Positions 47,247-56,127 of a DNA stretch of 64,000 nt are shown in pieces; the stretch's first letter is position 1; every line of letters begins with the position of its first letter. The notes under the pieces are model-generated. The model saw only the letters and a list, made by a program, of their open reading frames with translations. It had not been told where the DNA came from and did no database searches. Source of the stretch: Phycisphaerales bacterium (GTDB taxonomy: Bacteria; Planctomycetota; Phycisphaerae; Phycisphaerales; UBA1924); contig JAHDXL010000002.1 of the NCBI GenBank assembly GCA_023382935.1, positions 1 through 64,000 of the forward strand, written 5' to 3'. The position numbers and the translations under genes were made by a program.

Positions 47247-47629
47247 GCCTCGTCTCCTTCCAAGCGAGCGAGCATCTCGCGCGTCACAACATCCAGGCAG
47301 TCCGCGGCATCGGCGCCCGCGCCTGCCCCGGTGAAAAGTGTCTGCCCGTGCAGAATCTCACGGCGTGTTTGGCCCAGTTCTGCGTCGTGCACCGCGCGGA
47401 TCTTCTCGACGATGCGGTCCAGCGTCTGCGCCACATGCTTGCCGTCGGTCCCGACGAGAGCCAGCCCGAGGATAGCCAGCGACGCGCTTTCCTGGGCCGC
47501 CACCTCGGCCACCGAGACCTGATGCTCGCGATGCAGCCGGTCCTTGACCGAGCGGACCACGCGGCGCTTGTCCTTGAGAGACTCGGCGTCGTGGATGAGC
47601 AGTTCGAACTGGAGGATGCCGATGACCAT
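47243..47629 (-). CDS. DUF503 (YlxP-like) protein
   Basis: A 128-residue protein of the DUF503 family, often found between infB and rbfA and called YlxP in Bacillus. ATG at 47629 begins MVIGILQFELLIHDAESLKDKRRVVRS, the family N-terminus. An alpha-beta ferredoxin-like fold is expected. The biochemical role is not established. Confidence 0.92.
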   Translation of the reverse strand: MVIGILQFELLIHDAESLKDKRRVVRSVKDRLHREHQVSVAEVAAQESASLAILGLALVGTDGKHVAQTLDRIVEKIRAVHDAELGQTRREILHGQTLFTGAGAGADAADCLDVVTREMLARLEGDEA

Positions 47630-47744
47630 GATGCAGGCACGAGTGCGATGAGCCGCACATGCACGGAGGGTCAAACTTGGAACTTCGGCGGGGGGAGGCG
47701 CGTCCCTTCGTGCCTGGTTGCCGTCGTGCCTCCGCGCCTTCCGG

Positions 47745-50561
47745 CTACAGCGTCCGCTTGACCTCCACGTTCTTGTAGCACTCGAGGATGTCGCCTTCCT
47801 TGATGTCGTCGTAGCCGGCGATCTTCATGCCGCACTCCATGCCGGCCCTGACCTCGCGGGCGTCGTCCTTGAAACGCTTGAGTTGTTCGAGTTTGCGGTC
47901 GTGCTCGATAACGATGTCGTTGCGCGTCACGCGGATGAGCGCGTCGCGCTCCACCACGCCGTTGGTGATGTAGCACCCTGCCACCGCACCGACCTTGGTG
48001 ACGCGGAAGACCTGGCGCACTTCGGCGTGCCCGATGATCTCTTCACGCACCTCGGGGGCCAACAGGCCCTCGGCCGCCTTACGCAGGTCGTCCGTGATGT
48101 TGTAGATCACGCGATATGAGCGGATCTCGACGCCCTTCTCCTCGGCCTGCTTGCGCGCCTTGCCCGACGGGATGACGTTGAACCCCACGATGATGGCCCG
48201 CGACGCCTCAGCCAGAATCACGTCCGACTCGGTGATGCCGCCTACGGCCGCGTGCAGCACGCGCGCCTTCACCTCGTCCGTGGCGATCTTCTCGATCTCG
48301 TTCTTGATCACGTCCACCGAGCCCTGCACGTCGGCCTTGAGCACAACCTTGATTTCCTTGACGTCCGCCTCGGCCATCTGGTTGAACAGCGAATCCAGCG
48401 TCACCTTCGGCTGGGCCAACTGCTCGTGCCGTTCCTTGTCGCGGCGTTGAGCCGCCGCCTGCTCGGCCTTCTTGAGCGTGTCGGCAATGTAGAACTTGTC
48501 GCCCGCGTCGGGCAGTTCGTCAATGCCCGAAATCTGAACCGGCATCGGCGGGTACGCCTCGCGCAGGCGGTTTCCGCGATCGTCGGTGATGTCCCGCACA
48601 CGCCCGAACGCACGACCGGCCACGATGAAATCCCCAACCTTGAGTTTGCCTTCCTGGATGAGGATGTTGGCCACTGCCCCGCGCCCCTCCTCCGGCTTGG
48701 CTTCGATCACGGTGCCCCGGGCCGGTCCGCCAAAATCGGAACGCAGTTCGAGCACCTGGGCCTGGAGGTCGAGAATCTCGAGCAGATCCTGGATGCCCAG
48801 TCCCTTGGTCGCGCTGGTGCGCACCACTTCGGTCTCGCCGCCCCATTCGGTCGGATTGAGTCCGTGCTCGGCCAACTGCCCCAAGATGCGCTGGATATTG
48901 CCATCCGTCGCCTCCGGCTTGTCGATCTTGTTGAGCGCCACGATGATCGGCACATGCGCCGCCTTGGCGTGGTTGATCGACTCGATGGTCTGGGGCATCA
49001 CGCCGTCATCGGCCGCGACCACCAGCACCACGATGTCCGTCACGTTGGCCCCGCGGGCACGCATCGACGTGAACGCCTCGTGACCCGGAGTATCGATGAA
49101 GACAATGTGCTTCTCTTCGTCGCCGATCCGCAGCGGAACCCGGAAGGCGCTGGTTGCCTGCGTGATGCCGCCCGCCTCGCCGGCCGCCACGTTGGCGTTG
49201 CGGATCTTGTCCAGAAGACTGGTCTTGCCGTGGTCGACGTGCCCGAGAATCGTCACCACCGGGCCTCGCGCGCGCTCGTCCACACGAGCACGGTCCATGA
49301 AGGCTTCGGAGACCTTCTGCTCGGCCGTCTTGGCCTCGGTGACTTCGAGTTCGATGTCGAAGTCGATCATGATCTCCTGGGCCTTCTCCGGATCGATGCC
49401 CGAGTTGATCGTCGCAATCACGCCTTGCAGGAACAACTTCTTCACGATGTCGGCGCCCTTCACGCCCGTGGCGGCCGACAGATCCTTGATCGTGAACGGA
49501 GCGGCAATCGAAACCTTGCCGCCGCCCTCTGCCGCCGACGCCGGTCGTTCCGTCTCCTGCCGGCGCAACTGCTGACGTCGCTGCTTGAGATAGCCCCCCG
49601 CACGCTGCAACCGCATCTCGCGCTCGGCCAGATCCTGTTCAGACCAGGCGCCCGAGCCCGCTTCTGACTCCCCGCGGTGTCGACCGGTCAGACCGCGGCG
49701 CTTGCCGGCGCCGCCCGGGCCACCGGGCCCGCCTCCCGGACCGCGACGAGGGCTGCGGCCTCGGTCATCGTCCGGCACCATTGCCGGCGTGAACGCGCCC
49801 CCTCCCCCGGGTCCATGCTGAGCCGGTCCGCGGCGAGGACGGGCCGTCTCCGTCGGTTCGGGCGCTTCGACACGCACCACTTTCGGCCCCGACAGTCGCA
49901 CGGCTTCGCGCTTCTCGAGTTGCGGCCCGGCGGGCTTGATCACTTGAGGCCGCGCCGGCACGTTCATCGGCGCCGGTGCCGGCACGCTTGGGCGCGACGC
50001 TCGGGGCGGCTCGGGACGTACCGCTGCCGGCCGCGCCACTTCCGTGGGTGGCGGTGGGGGTGGAGCCGAGCGAGGAGGCTCGGAGACAGGGGCCGACGCG
50101 GCCGATCGCACAGCCTCGACCGGCTTGGGCGCCTTCGTCGGCTCGGGGGGCGCTGCCGGAGGTTGCGGCGCCGGGATGCTCACCGGAGTTGGAGCGGCAA
50201 CACTCGCAGGGGCGGGCGCCACGGATTCCGGCGCCGGCTCAGCGGCTTCCATTGCCTCCGGCTGCTCGGGCTCGACGCGCTCGGGCGTCGGCGACGACTC
50301 GGCAACATACAGCGGTCGCGCTTTCTTGGCCGCCTTGACGCGCACGCTGTCGATATCCACCTTCTCGGCCGTCTCGACGGCCGTGCCACCGGCATCGCCG
50401 GCGCGGAACCAGTCATGCACGGTGGCCTCAAGACCCGCCGACACCGTCGACATGTGGTTCTTGATCACATCTTCGGGGATCCCCTCGGCGCGACACTTGT
50501 CGACGATCGCCTTGGACTTGATGCCCAGTTCCTTCGCGATTTCGAAAACCCGCTTGGCCAA
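47745..50561 (-). CDS. infB: translation initiation factor IF-2
   Basis: GTPase that brings fMet-tRNA to the ribosome, 938 residues. The N-terminal IF2_N segment RVFEIAKELGIKSKAIVDKC is followed by a long Pro/Ala-rich linker (~70-260), then a basic Gly/Arg-rich stretch and a second IF2_N-like module (FTIKDLSAATGVKGADIVKKLF). G1 GHVDHGKTS (~440), G3 DTPGHEAF and G4 NKID are intact. The C-terminal C1/C2 domains end MKIAGYDDIKEGDILECY. It lies 52 bases downstream of nusA. Confidence 0.97.
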   Translation of the reverse strand: MAKRVFEIAKELGIKSKAIVDKCRAEGIPEDVIKNHMSTVSAGLEATVHDWFRAGDAGGTAVETAEKVDIDSVRVKAAKKARPLYVAESSPTPERVEPEQPEAMEAAEPAPESVAPAPASVAAPTPVSIPAPQPPAAPPEPTKAPKPVEAVRSAASAPVSEPPRSAPPPPPPTEVARPAAVRPEPPRASRPSVPAPAPMNVPARPQVIKPAGPQLEKREAVRLSGPKVVRVEAPEPTETARPRRGPAQHGPGGGGAFTPAMVPDDDRGRSPRRGPGGGPGGPGGAGKRRGLTGRHRGESEAGSGAWSEQDLAEREMRLQRAGGYLKQRRQQLRRQETERPASAAEGGGKVSIAAPFTIKDLSAATGVKGADIVKKLFLQGVIATINSGIDPEKAQEIMIDFDIELEVTEAKTAEQKVSEAFMDRARVDERARGPVVTILGHVDHGKTSLLDKIRNANVAAGEAGGITQATSAFRVPLRIGDEEKHIVFIDTPGHEAFTSMRARGANVTDIVVLVVAADDGVMPQTIESINHAKAAHVPIIVALNKIDKPEATDGNIQRILGQLAEHGLNPTEWGGETEVVRTSATKGLGIQDLLEILDLQAQVLELRSDFGGPARGTVIEAKPEEGRGAVANILIQEGKLKVGDFIVAGRAFGRVRDITDDRGNRLREAYPPMPVQISGIDELPDAGDKFYIADTLKKAEQAAAQRRDKERHEQLAQPKVTLDSLFNQMAEADVKEIKVVLKADVQGSVDVIKNEIEKIATDEVKARVLHAAVGGITESDVILAEASRAIIVGFNVIPSGKARKQAEEKGVEIRSYRVIYNITDDLRKAAEGLLAPEVREEIIGHAEVRQVFRVTKVGAVAGCYITNGVVERDALIRVTRNDIVIEHDRKLEQLKRFKDDAREVRAGMECGMKIAGYDDIKEGDILECYKNVEVKRTL

Positions 50562-50613
50562 GTCTGCCTCCGATGCTGCTCAATCCCGCCTGCCCACACA
50601 CAGTCCGCCTGTT

Positions 50614-52011
50614 TCAAGCGCGGTCGGTGCCCAGAATGTCGCTGGCCCGTGCTTCGTCCTCTTCGGTCGGGTCCGCGGCCGGGCGTGCCGGAGCCGCCGG
50701 TGCCGCACCCAGCGAGCCAGCCCCCAGAATCGCCGCCGCCGCCAGATCCGGGTCCATCTGCCCGAGGTTCTCGCCCGCCACCAGGCGACGGGCCGCTTCC
50801 TCTTCCTCGGCCCGACGCTTCTCAGCCTCTTCCTTCTCACGCTGCTGAATCTCGGCAACTTCCTTGGCCTTGACCGAGGCGATCTCGACCATCTGCGCGG
50901 CCGTTTCTTCGCTCACCTCTAGTTCGGACATGAGCACTTCTTCGCCCACCTCCTCGATGTCGAACACGCTGACCATGCCCAGCGCCGCCAGACGGTCCAC
51001 CATCTCCTCGGTGACGCCCTCCACCTGGCACAGTGTCTCGGACAGTGTTTCCAGCCCGCGCGTGAACTCCTCGGGCGTCAGAATGTCCACATCCCAGCCG
51101 GTCAGCCGGGCCGCCAGGCGCACGTTCTGCCCGCGTTTCCCGATCGCCAGACTCAACTGGTCGTCACGCACCACCACGGTGGCTCGGCCCAGTTCGAAGC
51201 ACAGACTGATTTCATGCACTTCGGCCGGCTTGAGCGCGTTCTGTATCAGGATCTGGCTCGACTCGTTCCAACGCACGATGTCGATCTTCTCTCCGTTCAG
51301 TTCGTCCACGATGTTCTTGATCCGGCTGCCGCGCACGCCCACGCACGCGCCTACCGCGTCCACCTTCGAGTCGATCGAACTGACCGCGATCTTGGTGCGA
51401 TACCCCGCCTCACGCGCCATCGCCTTGATTTCGATGATGCGCTCGGCCACTTCGGGAACCTCCACCTCGAACAGGCGGCGGATGAAGTCGGGATGCCCGC
51501 GCGACAGGTAAATCTTCACCTGGCTGCCCACGTCCTTGACATCCAGGACCAGCGCCCGCACGCGGTCGCCCGGCATGAACTGCTCGCCCGGGATCTGCTC
51601 GCTGCGCAGCATCACCGCTTCGGCCCGGTCGATGGTCACGATCAGCACGCCCTTGTCGTACCGCTGCGCCGTGCCCGTGATGATCGTCCCGATGCGCTTG
51701 CCAAACTCCTCTTGGATCGACGCACGCTCGTCGTCGCGGAAGCGCTGGATCATCACCTGCTTGAAGGTCTGGGCCGCGATGCGACCGAAGGCCTCCGGAG
51801 GCATCTCCAGCGGCTCCCCGTGCCGGCGCAGTTCAAACGTGCCGGCCAACGGGTCCAGCGCGCAGGTGAACTCCTCGGCGTCGAGCGTGTTGAAGTACTT
51901 GCGCGCCGCCGACACCATCGCCTGCTCAAGGTCGGCGATGAGCAGCGCGCGGTCGATGTTGCGATCGCGGGCGATCGAATCGAGGATCCGGAGCATTTCC
52001 TGGGTATTCAC
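50614..52011 (-). CDS. nusA: transcription termination/antitermination factor NusA
   Basis: A 465-residue RNA-polymerase-associated factor. GTG at 52011 has GGAG eight bases upstream; the frame is open upstream to 52161 but unlike NusA. An N-terminal domain (MLRILDSIARDRNIDRALLIADLEQAM) is followed by S1 (GTIITGTAQRYDKGVLIVTI), KH1 and KH2 (GACVGVRGSRIKNIVDEL, GQNVRLAARLTGWDVDI) and a C-terminal HhH-like part with an acidic, Ala/Glu-rich tail. First gene of the nusA-infB operon. rimP, often directly upstream, is not there. Confidence 0.96.
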   Translation of the reverse strand: MNTQEMLRILDSIARDRNIDRALLIADLEQAMVSAARKYFNTLDAEEFTCALDPLAGTFELRRHGEPLEMPPEAFGRIAAQTFKQVMIQRFRDDERASIQEEFGKRIGTIITGTAQRYDKGVLIVTIDRAEAVMLRSEQIPGEQFMPGDRVRALVLDVKDVGSQVKIYLSRGHPDFIRRLFEVEVPEVAERIIEIKAMAREAGYRTKIAVSSIDSKVDAVGACVGVRGSRIKNIVDELNGEKIDIVRWNESSQILIQNALKPAEVHEISLCFELGRATVVVRDDQLSLAIGKRGQNVRLAARLTGWDVDILTPEEFTRGLETLSETLCQVEGVTEEMVDRLAALGMVSVFDIEEVGEEVLMSELEVSEETAAQMVEIASVKAKEVAEIQQREKEEAEKRRAEEEEAARRLVAGENLGQMDPDLAAAAILGAGSLGAAPAAPARPAADPTEEDEARASDILGTDRA

Positions 52012-52447
52012 GATGCAGACTCCACGTTCAGAACCCGAGTTATCAGGTTGCCAGATTGTCGTTCGTCGCCCGGCGCGACGGACCAGAAAACACACAAACC
52101 ACGAGCGGCGGAAACAACGCGCTCGCGGTCCGGCGGCGTCGGCGCGGTCGCCGACTTGCACGGCTTGTCCGGGATCCTCAGGTCATCCAGACCCTCCCGG
52201 ACCAGGCCGATCGGCGCCACGCGCCGACTTGCCCGCCAGACCAGTCATTCGCCTTTCAGCGAACATTGAGCCCGCTCTTCCGCATTTCTGAAACACCTCG
52301 ACCCGGGGCGGCTGGACCCGGGTTCGCGACAACTGTAGATGTCCGCTCTTTGTGAGGCAACACGCCCCGCGCCGGTTGCGCACCGGGCACGCACGAAATT
52401 CCGCTCTATGGAAAAGGCCTGTCTGTTCGGACCCTTGCCGGGGCTGC
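52012..52447. other. intergenic region between fliM and nusA
   Basis: About 436 bases with no convincing gene; no rimP-like protein is seen on either strand. It presumably carries the nusA promoter. A weak -10 candidate, GATAAC on the minus strand close to nusA, lacks a clear -35. Confidence 0.4.
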
Positions 52448-53464
52448 CTACACCCGGTCGCCCCGTCCGATCGGGCGATCCACGCACATCACCCGCCGCC
52501 CCTTGAACTGCCCAAGCGTGGCCAGGAACTTCTTCTCCCCCTCGACGCAAATCACGAGCGGGCTGACCGCCGGCTTCTCGGTCAGGATGATGTCTCCCAC
52601 CTGAAGTTGGGACAGATCCGCCACCGTCACCGTCGTCTCGGCCAGCACTCCCGTCACCGTCGCCGCCGCACGCTCGAGTTGCTCCCCGATGCGCTTGCTC
52701 ACTTCTCCGGCCCCGTCGTTCTTCTGGATGCTGAACCAACTTTGCGAACTCAGTTCGTTCACCACCGGCTCGATCACGTTGTACGGAATGCACAGGTTCA
52801 TCGTGCCCGCACGGTTCGACATCTTGACCTCAAGCCCGATCACCACCACTACCTCGTTCGGGGGCACGATCTGCACCAGTTGCGGGTTGCTCTCCGTCGA
52901 CGTGATGCTGAACTCGATGGTACGGACGCTCTCCCATGCCTCGGCCAGTGTCGCCAGCGCCCGCCGCGTCACGTTGGAGATCAGGCGAATCTCGATGGGT
53001 GTCATTGGACGCTGGGGAATGAACAGGTCGTGCGACGACCCGCCCAGCAGCCGGTCGATCATCGGGTAAATGATGAGAGGGCTGATTTCCAGGCACATCT
53101 GCCCAGTCAGGCTCGAACACTCGACCAGGTTGAAGCAAGTCGGATTGGGCAGCCCGGCCGTGAACTCGCCGTAGGTCATCTGCTCGCACGTGGCGACCTT
53201 GATCTCGACGATCGTCCGCATGAACCCGGAGAGCGAGGCGCCGAAGTTTCGGGCAAACGCTTCGTGCAGCGTCTGGAGCGCACGCATCTGGTCCTTGCTC
53301 ACACGCTCGGGGCGCTTGAAGTCGTACGAACGGATCTCGGTTTCGTCCGGGTTTCGGCGCGATCGACTGAAGATCTCGATCGGTCGTGCTTCAGCCGCCA
53401 CCTCCCCGGTGTCGACCGCCGCCAGCAGTGCGTCAACTTCGCTTTGGTCTAGAACGTCGGCCAT
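52448..53464 (-). CDS. fliM: flagellar motor switch protein FliM
   Basis: C-ring component that binds CheY-P and controls rotation direction, 338 residues. The N-terminal LDQSEVDALLAAV (~5-17) is the CheY-P-binding motif; the middle CheC-like domain (GASLSGFMRTIVEIKV ... LPNPTCFNLVECSSL) and the C-terminal SpoA-like domain (LSQLQVGDIILTEKPAVSPLVICVEGEKKF) are intact. It is the only flagellar gene seen, with no fliN or fliL adjacent. It supports a motile stage in the life cycle. Confidence 0.94.
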   Translation of the reverse strand: MADVLDQSEVDALLAAVDTGEVAAEARPIEIFSRSRRNPDETEIRSYDFKRPERVSKDQMRALQTLHEAFARNFGASLSGFMRTIVEIKVATCEQMTYGEFTAGLPNPTCFNLVECSSLTGQMCLEISPLIIYPMIDRLLGGSSHDLFIPQRPMTPIEIRLISNVTRRALATLAEAWESVRTIEFSITSTESNPQLVQIVPPNEVVVVIGLEVKMSNRAGTMNLCIPYNVIEPVVNELSSQSWFSIQKNDGAGEVSKRIGEQLERAAATVTGVLAETTVTVADLSQLQVGDIILTEKPAVSPLVICVEGEKKFLATLGQFKGRRVMCVDRPIGRGDRV

Positions 53465-53674
53465 GGTCCGATTACTGCGCGGCGCTCTTCACGGCGCTCG
53501 GCGTGGATATCGGAACGGGCAACTCCCGACCTTGAAGCCTGGCCCCCGGCCTCGATCGCAGGCCAATCCTGCGCCCCGTCGCAGTGGAACAATTGCGCGC
53601 GGGCGCAGATTCGCACCGGCCGGGGGGCTTCTCCGGGCCAATCATCCGCCCGGGCGGTTTCTTCTGGAGCACAC

Positions 53675-55609
53675 ATGCACAGGCCGGGATTCTGGAACTG
53701 GATTACACTCACGCTGATGACGCTGGCTGTTCTGGCCTCGTCCGCGCGCGGGCAGTCACCCTTTGCTCCGGTTTTCGGGGCCGACCGCGTGGGCGTCGAG
53801 GTCAAGGCCAACCGCGATTCGGTTGAGCCGGGTGGGGTGGTGGTCGTCGGCATTGTGCTGGACATGGAGCCGGGCTGGCACACGCACACCAACGAGCCGC
53901 CGCCCATGAAGGCCTTCAACCCGGTCAAGACCGAACTGGCCAAACTCGTGGTCCAGGGCGGGCGGGCGGGCCCGATCCAGTGGCCGGAGTCCCGCACGAT
54001 CATGGTGGACTTCACCGGCTCCGGGCGGCAGCCATATCCCGTCTTTGAGGGAAGGGCCTTGATCTTCCTTCCGGTATTCGTCGATCCGCAGGCCACCGGC
54101 GAAGTCAGGGTGAACTTCGAACTGGTCTTTCAGGCTTGCGACGACACCATGTGCGACCCGCCCGAGTTCCAGCCCAGAGAAGTCTTCATCCCCATCGGCG
54201 CGGGCGCGGACGCAATTTGGGACGGCGACTTCGCCGCTTTCGATCGCTCAAGTCTGGAGCATCCTCAGACGTTTCCGGACGCGGATGGCCCGTCCACTTC
54301 TTCAGGCGATGCCGACTCTGCCGGTTCAAGTTTCTTCGGCTTCCGTGTGCCGAAGGGGCTGCTGGCATTGGCGTTCTTCGGGGCTCTCGGCGGACTGGTG
54401 CTCAACCTCACCCCCTGCGTGCTCCCGGTCATTCCGCTGAAGGTGATGGCCCTGTCCAAGCATGCGTCCTCGCCGGGCCGGAGTCTGGTGCTCGGCATCT
54501 GGATGGCGCTGGGAGTCGTCGCGTTCTGGCTGGGCATCGGGTTGCCCGTGGCTTTTTTCAGTTCCGTCGGCGACCCTTCGCAGATCTTCGGCATCTGGTG
54601 GGTCACACTGGGTATCGGCGCGATCATCGCGGTCATGGGCGTCGGCATCATGGGGCTGTTCGAGATCCGACTGCCCGACTCGGTGTACGCGGTCAATCCA
54701 AGGGCCGACAACGCCTGGGGCTCGTTCCTGTTCGGGGTGATGACGGCCGTGCTCGGTCTGCCCTGCTTTGGCTTCGTCGCAGGGGCACTGCTGGCTGGAT
54801 CAGCCACCATGCCGGCCGCAGAGATTATGACTATCTTCGGCTCGATCGGCGTGGGCATGGCGCTGCCCTACCTCGTACTTTCCTTCAAGCCGAAGTGGGC
54901 GGAAAAACTGCCCAAGACCGGGCCTGCCAGCGATCTGGTCAAGCAGGTCATGGGCCTGCTCATGCTTGCAGCGGCCATGTTCTTCATCGGATCGGGCGTC
55001 ATGGCGCTGCTCAAGTCCGATCCGGTGCGAGCGGCCCAGTTGCCCGTGTGGGTCAAGGTCGCACACTGGTGGGCCGTGGCGGCGTGCGCTACGGCGGCCG
55101 GCGCGTGGCTCACCTGGCGGACGAAGCAGATTACCCCCAGGGTGGGTCGACGCGCTGCCTTTGGGCTCGTCGGAGTGCTGTTCGCCGGCGTGGCCATCGC
55201 CTTTGCCTCTGGACGCACGAACAAAGCCATGCACGACTTCTGGAGCCCTTTCAGTCCCGAGGTGCTCGCCGGGGCCGTCGCCGGAGGCAAGGTGGTCGTG
55301 GTCGATTTCACCGCTGACTGGTGCCTCAACTGCCAGGCGCTCAAGGCGACCGTACTCGATCGCGACCCGGTCAAAGGCGAACTGGCCTCGTCCGAGGTCG
55401 TGCCGCTGATCGCCGACCTCACCAGCGGTCAAGCTCCCGGCTGGGACAAACTCCGCGACCTCGGACAGACGGGCATTCCGTTGCTCGTGATCTACGGACC
55501 AGGCCTGAAAGAGCCGTGGATGCAGAACGCCTACACCTCCGCCCAAGTGATGGAGGCGTTGCGGCAAGCATCCGGAAAGCGGGCGGCTTCGGCCGCTCCG
55601 GCGGATTGA
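53675..55609 (+). CDS. dsbD: thiol:disulfide interchange protein DsbD
   Basis: Transfers reducing equivalents from cytosolic thioredoxin across the membrane, 644 residues. A signal peptide (cleavage near ARGQ) is followed by the N-terminal domain with C155 and C160 (ACDDTMC). About eight membrane helices carry C248 (LTPCVLPVIP) and C364 (GLPCFGF), and the C-terminal thioredoxin-like domain has WCLNC (C550, C553). All six redox cysteines are present. Monocistronic, ending just before the tRNA-Gly promoter. Confidence 0.95.
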   Translation: MHRPGFWNWITLTLMTLAVLASSARGQSPFAPVFGADRVGVEVKANRDSVEPGGVVVVGIVLDMEPGWHTHTNEPPPMKAFNPVKTELAKLVVQGGRAGPIQWPESRTIMVDFTGSGRQPYPVFEGRALIFLPVFVDPQATGEVRVNFELVFQACDDTMCDPPEFQPREVFIPIGAGADAIWDGDFAAFDRSSLEHPQTFPDADGPSTSSGDADSAGSSFFGFRVPKGLLALAFFGALGGLVLNLTPCVLPVIPLKVMALSKHASSPGRSLVLGIWMALGVVAFWLGIGLPVAFFSSVGDPSQIFGIWWVTLGIGAIIAVMGVGIMGLFEIRLPDSVYAVNPRADNAWGSFLFGVMTAVLGLPCFGFVAGALLAGSATMPAAEIMTIFGSIGVGMALPYLVLSFKPKWAEKLPKTGPASDLVKQVMGLLMLAAAMFFIGSGVMALLKSDPVRAAQLPVWVKVAHWWAVAACATAAGAWLTWRTKQITPRVGRRAAFGLVGVLFAGVAIAFASGRTNKAMHDFWSPFSPEVLAGAVAGGKVVVVDFTADWCLNCQALKATVLDRDPVKGELASSEVVPLIADLTSGQAPGWDKLRDLGQTGIPLLVIYGPGLKEPWMQNAYTSAQVMEALRQASGKRAASAAPAD

Positions 55610-55634
55610 CTCGAAGGGCGTTTGGGTATACCTT
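55606..55634 (+). promoter_or_regulatory. sigma-70-like promoter of tRNA-Gly
   Basis: TTGACT, 17 bases, TACCTT, about 50 bases upstream of the tRNA gene. The -35 overlaps the dsbD stop codon. TTGACA at ~55676 directly before the tRNA is too close to serve as its promoter. Confidence 0.5.
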
Positions 55635-55685
55635 GATTGCCCCTGCCGGAACGCCGATGAAGGTCTGGCTGGGGCTTGACAACCC

Positions 55686-55757
55686 GCGGGTGTAGCTCAG
55701 TGGTAGAGCGTCACGTTGCCAACGTGAAAGTCGTGAGTTCGAATCTCATCACCCGCT
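55686..55757 (+). tRNA. tRNA-Gly(GCC)
   Basis: 72 bases folding as a cloverleaf: acceptor GCGGGTG/CACCCGC, D arm GCTC...GAGC, anticodon stem ACGTT GCC AACGT region with anticodon GCC, T arm with GTTCGAATC, discriminator T. CCA is not encoded. Confidence 0.97.
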
Positions 55758-56127
55758 TTCCAGCCCTTGGATCAGGCTATTCTGCTTGATCGTCCACGTT
55801 GAGCCCACATGGTTTGACCCGGCGTCCGACGTCGGGTTTTTTCGTGCGGCAAGACCAGAATACGAGCCTGACCGAATCCGGCAAGGGGCGACTTGGGGCG
55901 GTCCCTTGTCGGCGAGACTGGGGGGCTTTCCCGGGGGTAGGTCTCTATACCCGGTTCCCACCTTCCCCCCAATTCGCAGAGAATTGGTGACTTTTCCTGC
56001 ACATTTCTCGTCCGATAGCGGTTTTGGTTGTTTGAGGTGTGGGTGCAATAGGGTACATTGAGGCCCCATGGGATCCGAGCGAGTTCTTCGCCCGGTGAGA
56101 GCACAAGCCTGAAACAGGGGTCCGACC
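55758..56127. other. intergenic region after tRNA-Gly
   Basis: About 370 bases. Apart from the terminator at 55817-55842, no gene is seen. GGGTACATT around 56051 could be a -10 for the haloperoxidase gene. Confidence 0.4.
55817..55842 (+). terminator. rho-independent terminator after tRNA-Gly
   Basis: ACCCGGCGT and ACGTCGGGT form a 9-bp stem (one G-U) with loop CCG, followed by six T. It lies 60 bases past the tRNA. Confidence 0.85.

Noticed and set aside
52012-52447. A possible rimP gene upstream of nusA
   Set aside because: No frame in the gap shows RimP motifs and the gap is too small for the usual length.
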